Position numbers and translations under genes: made by a program
In this document: positions 62,982 to 64,000 of the stretch, one piece after another
Layout: each line of letters begins with the position of its first letter
Position numbering within the stretch: the stretch's first letter is position 1
The notes under the pieces: model-generated
What the model saw: the letters and a program-made list of their open reading frames with translations, nothing else
The model's database searches: none
What the model was told of the DNA's origin: nothing
Assembly: GCF_900277125.1 (NCBI RefSeq)
Contig: NZ_OPYN01000001.1
Location: 248,001 to 312,000 of the forward strand
Direction: 5' to 3'
Origin: Pseudomonas inefficax
GTDB taxonomy: Bacteria > Pseudomonadota > Gammaproteobacteria > Pseudomonadales > Pseudomonadaceae
Length of the DNA: 64,000 bases

Positions 62982-63452
62982 ATGGGCAGGAAGCGTTGGA
63001 CATCCCTGGCTGCCGCCCTGTTACTGGGCGGCAGTGCGGCGGCGATGGCGGCCAATGACGGCCAGGTCCGGGTCGACCAGTTGCTCGGCTCGGACCCTGA
63101 GTACCGGGAAACCTGGCAGGACACGATCAAAGGCGAGGAACGCCTGCCTGATTGGGTGGTCAATCTGACCGGCAGTGCCCAGCAGCAGATGTCTGCCGTT
63201 ACCGAAGACGGCGACAAGTATCTGGTCGGCCCATTATGCGAAGGCCCGGACAACTGCACCTACAAGCGCCTGATCGTGGCGTTCAGCTGGGACAAGGACG
63301 ATGCCTACGGGATGCTCGTGGAGGTACCCGAAGGTTTGCCCAACGACAAGTCGCCCACCCGCCATGCGCAGTACCGCTGGCTGGGTGAACCGGACGACGG
63401 CATGAAGGCGATGCTGCAGGAGCAGCTCAAGCGTGACCCGAACTGGTACTGA
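62982..63452 (+). CDS. Ivy-type inhibitor of vertebrate lysozyme
   Basis: A 156-residue precursor with a signal peptide (AAALLLGGSAAAMAAND) and an Ivy domain. The inhibitory loop that enters the lysozyme active site is bounded by two cysteines, here CEGPDNC in VGPLCEGPDNCTYKR. It protects peptidoglycan from C-type lysozymes and may also control autolysins. The start is only 2 bases after the DUF1328 stop. The homologue in P. aeruginosa lies in the same place next to algB, as I recall gene order. Confidence 0.92.
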   Translation: MGRKRWTSLAAALLLGGSAAAMAANDGQVRVDQLLGSDPEYRETWQDTIKGEERLPDWVVNLTGSAQQQMSAVTEDGDKYLVGPLCEGPDNCTYKRLIVAFSWDKDDAYGMLVEVPEGLPNDKSPTRHAQYRWLGEPDDGMKAMLQEQLKRDPNWY

Positions 63453-63540
63453 GCGTTTGTACCCGGTACGGATGAAAGGTCATGCACTGTCACACAATAG
63501 AAGCTGAACCTTTCTATATTTCAGCCTTCTATGATGCGCC

Positions 63541-63721
63541 GCCCCGAGGAGGGGCTGCACATGACCAAGGGGCCGGGCCGTTCTGATTGTTGCAGGATCG
63601 GAGTGGCCTAGGGGTACAGGGAGTACCTCCAGCAATGGGCCGGGTCAGGAAAGGCGGAATCGGAAGTTTCAGGTCGGCGGTGTCATAGGGGCACTTGACC
63701 AGACCTGGCTTCCGAGGAGCC
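63541..63721 (+). ncRNA. Possible GGA-loop structured RNA (speculative)
   Basis: GCCCC-GAGGA-GGGGC (63541-63555) and GGGGTAC-AGGGA-GTACCTC (63611-63629) are stable stems whose loops are AGGA and AGGGA, the form of RsmA/CsrA binding sites; a third, weaker stem GGCT...AGCC (63707-63721) contains GAGG. Additional unpaired GGA triplets lie between. No promoter or GacA box could be assigned. Confidence 0.25.
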
Positions 63722-63834
63722 ATGTAGGAAACGTCTCTTCCCTGCACGATTTTCTCTTCGAGACACATTTTGTCTCGACCGCACATCAATTTTTTTCGAT
63801 CATACCGGCGCTTGTTCAAGCGGCATTTCAGCCA

Positions 63835-63848
63835 TTCGGATTGTCGAA
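63835..63848. promoter_or_regulatory. Second, weaker AauR-like site
   Basis: TTCGG-ATTG-TCGAA has one mismatch from the TTCGG-N4-CCGAA form and lies 76 bases upstream of the exact copy. Confidence 0.45.
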
Positions 63849-63910
63849 CAGGCCATCTTCCCCATCCTTTTCATCCTGCCAAATCTGCCTAAATATGGCG
63901 GTTTGGTCTT

Positions 63911-63926
63911 GTTCGGGATTCCGAAC
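63911..63926. promoter_or_regulatory. AauR-type enhancer site
   Basis: G-TTCGG-GATT-CCGAA-C contains the exact inverted repeat TTCGG-N4-CCGAA described for the acidic-amino-acid regulator AauR of P. putida. It is about 58 bases upstream of a sigma-54-like promoter. Confidence 0.7.
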
Positions 63927-63982
63927 GTTGTAAATCAAGCACTTGCGAACCTCCCGTTTTGGTCAGAAACGTTATGCATAAA

Positions 63983-63998
63983 CGGCATGGGTCATGCG
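63983..63998 (+). promoter_or_regulatory. Sigma-54-like promoter at the right edge
   Basis: CGGCATG-GGTC-ATGCG has -24 GG and -12 GC at canonical spacing, with mismatches at three flanking bases. It points off the window, towards a probable gltP-like transporter gene. Confidence 0.5.
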
Positions 63999-64000
63999 CT

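Larger units (their letters stand above)
63453..64000. other. Long intergenic region: structured stretch and gltP-type control region
   Basis: 548 bases without a convincing gene. The left end has a stem GCTGAA...TTCAGC (63503-63525). From 63540 to 63730 the + strand forms hairpins with GGA loops. A dyad CGAGACA...TGTCTCG and a T tract lie near 63757-63796. The right 170 bases hold two TTCGG-type sites and a sigma-54-like promoter. A 96-codon frame on the minus strand (63529-63819) is Pro/Cys-rich without a family match. Confidence 0.6.

Noticed and set aside
63757..63796. Intrinsic terminator CGAGACA...TGTCTCG plus T tract
   Set aside because: The T tract is separated from the stem by about 12 bases, too far for a standard intrinsic terminator.
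63529..63819. 96-codon minus-strand frame after ivy
   Set aside because: Pro/Cys-rich, no recognised family, no good ribosome site, and the region looks more like structured non-coding DNA. Kept only as a competing explanation.

Overview
The window is GC-rich (about 60-65 %) chromosomal DNA of a fluorescent pseudomonad, most likely of the Pseudomonas putida group. Three things point there: gene order (hemF-aroE, trpBA/trpI, prlC, coxBAC, metNIQ, katE, znuABC-zur, thrB, polA-ersA-engB, dsbA, kinB-algB); the many paired REP palindromes typical of P. putida intergenic DNA; and Pseudomonas-specific families such as the PA0069-type radical SAM protein and AlgB/KinB. I see no prophage, transposase, CRISPR array, rRNA or tRNA. 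This is core chromosome rather than an island.

Layout. 1-1.6 kb: end of hemF and all of aroE. 1.7-6.9 kb: a SulP anion carrier, a choline-type binding protein, choline sulfatase (betC) and a divergent LysR regulator with a palindromic operator. 7-8 kb: two small oxidoreductase-like genes. 8.1-11.1 kb: trpBA and divergent trpI. 11.1-16.3 kb: small stress and envelope genes (DUF883, dodecin, two DUF1161 paralogues, OsmC, an LLM monooxygenase, two related lipoproteins, a lipoprotein peptidase). 16.4-23.4 kb: HAD phosphatase, gamma-carbonic anhydrase, prlC, a zinc-ribbon protein, a second M3 peptidase and a LexA-controlled radical SAM gene. 23.8-27.1 kb: beta-carbonic anhydrase with a SulP carrier, then an uncharacterised gene.

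27.4-36 kb: one long aerobic respiration block (cytochrome aa3/caa3 subunits II, I, III, assembly factors CtaG, SURF1, an SCO-like protein and SCO, and heme A synthesis by CtaA and CyoE), preceded by an RpoS-like -10. 36-38.6 kb: metNIQ. 38.8-41 kb: katE. 41-45 kb: a lipoprotein and the zinc-uptake divergon (zur-znuC-znuB against znuA). 45-50.2 kb: thrB, a DUF2782 gene, polA, the sRNA ErsA with an AlgU-type promoter and terminator, and engB. 50.4-58 kb: two cytochromes c, dsbA, an endonuclease-like gene, a DgcH-like diguanylate cyclase, a lipoprotein amidase and a CSS-EAL phosphodiesterase.

58-64 kb: kinB and algB. Divergent from algB lies a group of envelope genes (BON protein, small anchored protein, DUF1328 protein, Ivy-type lysozyme inhibitor) with two well-spaced sigma-54 promoter sequences. 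AlgB here keeps the GAFTGA sigma-54 contact loop, so these genes are the most attractive candidate for a direct AlgB/RpoN regulon. At the right edge an exact TTCGG-N4-CCGAA site followed by a third sigma-54-like promoter suggests that an acidic amino acid transporter gene (gltP-like) starts just outside. Between Ivy and that promoter is about 300 nt of unexplained DNA whose + strand forms hairpins with GGA loops.
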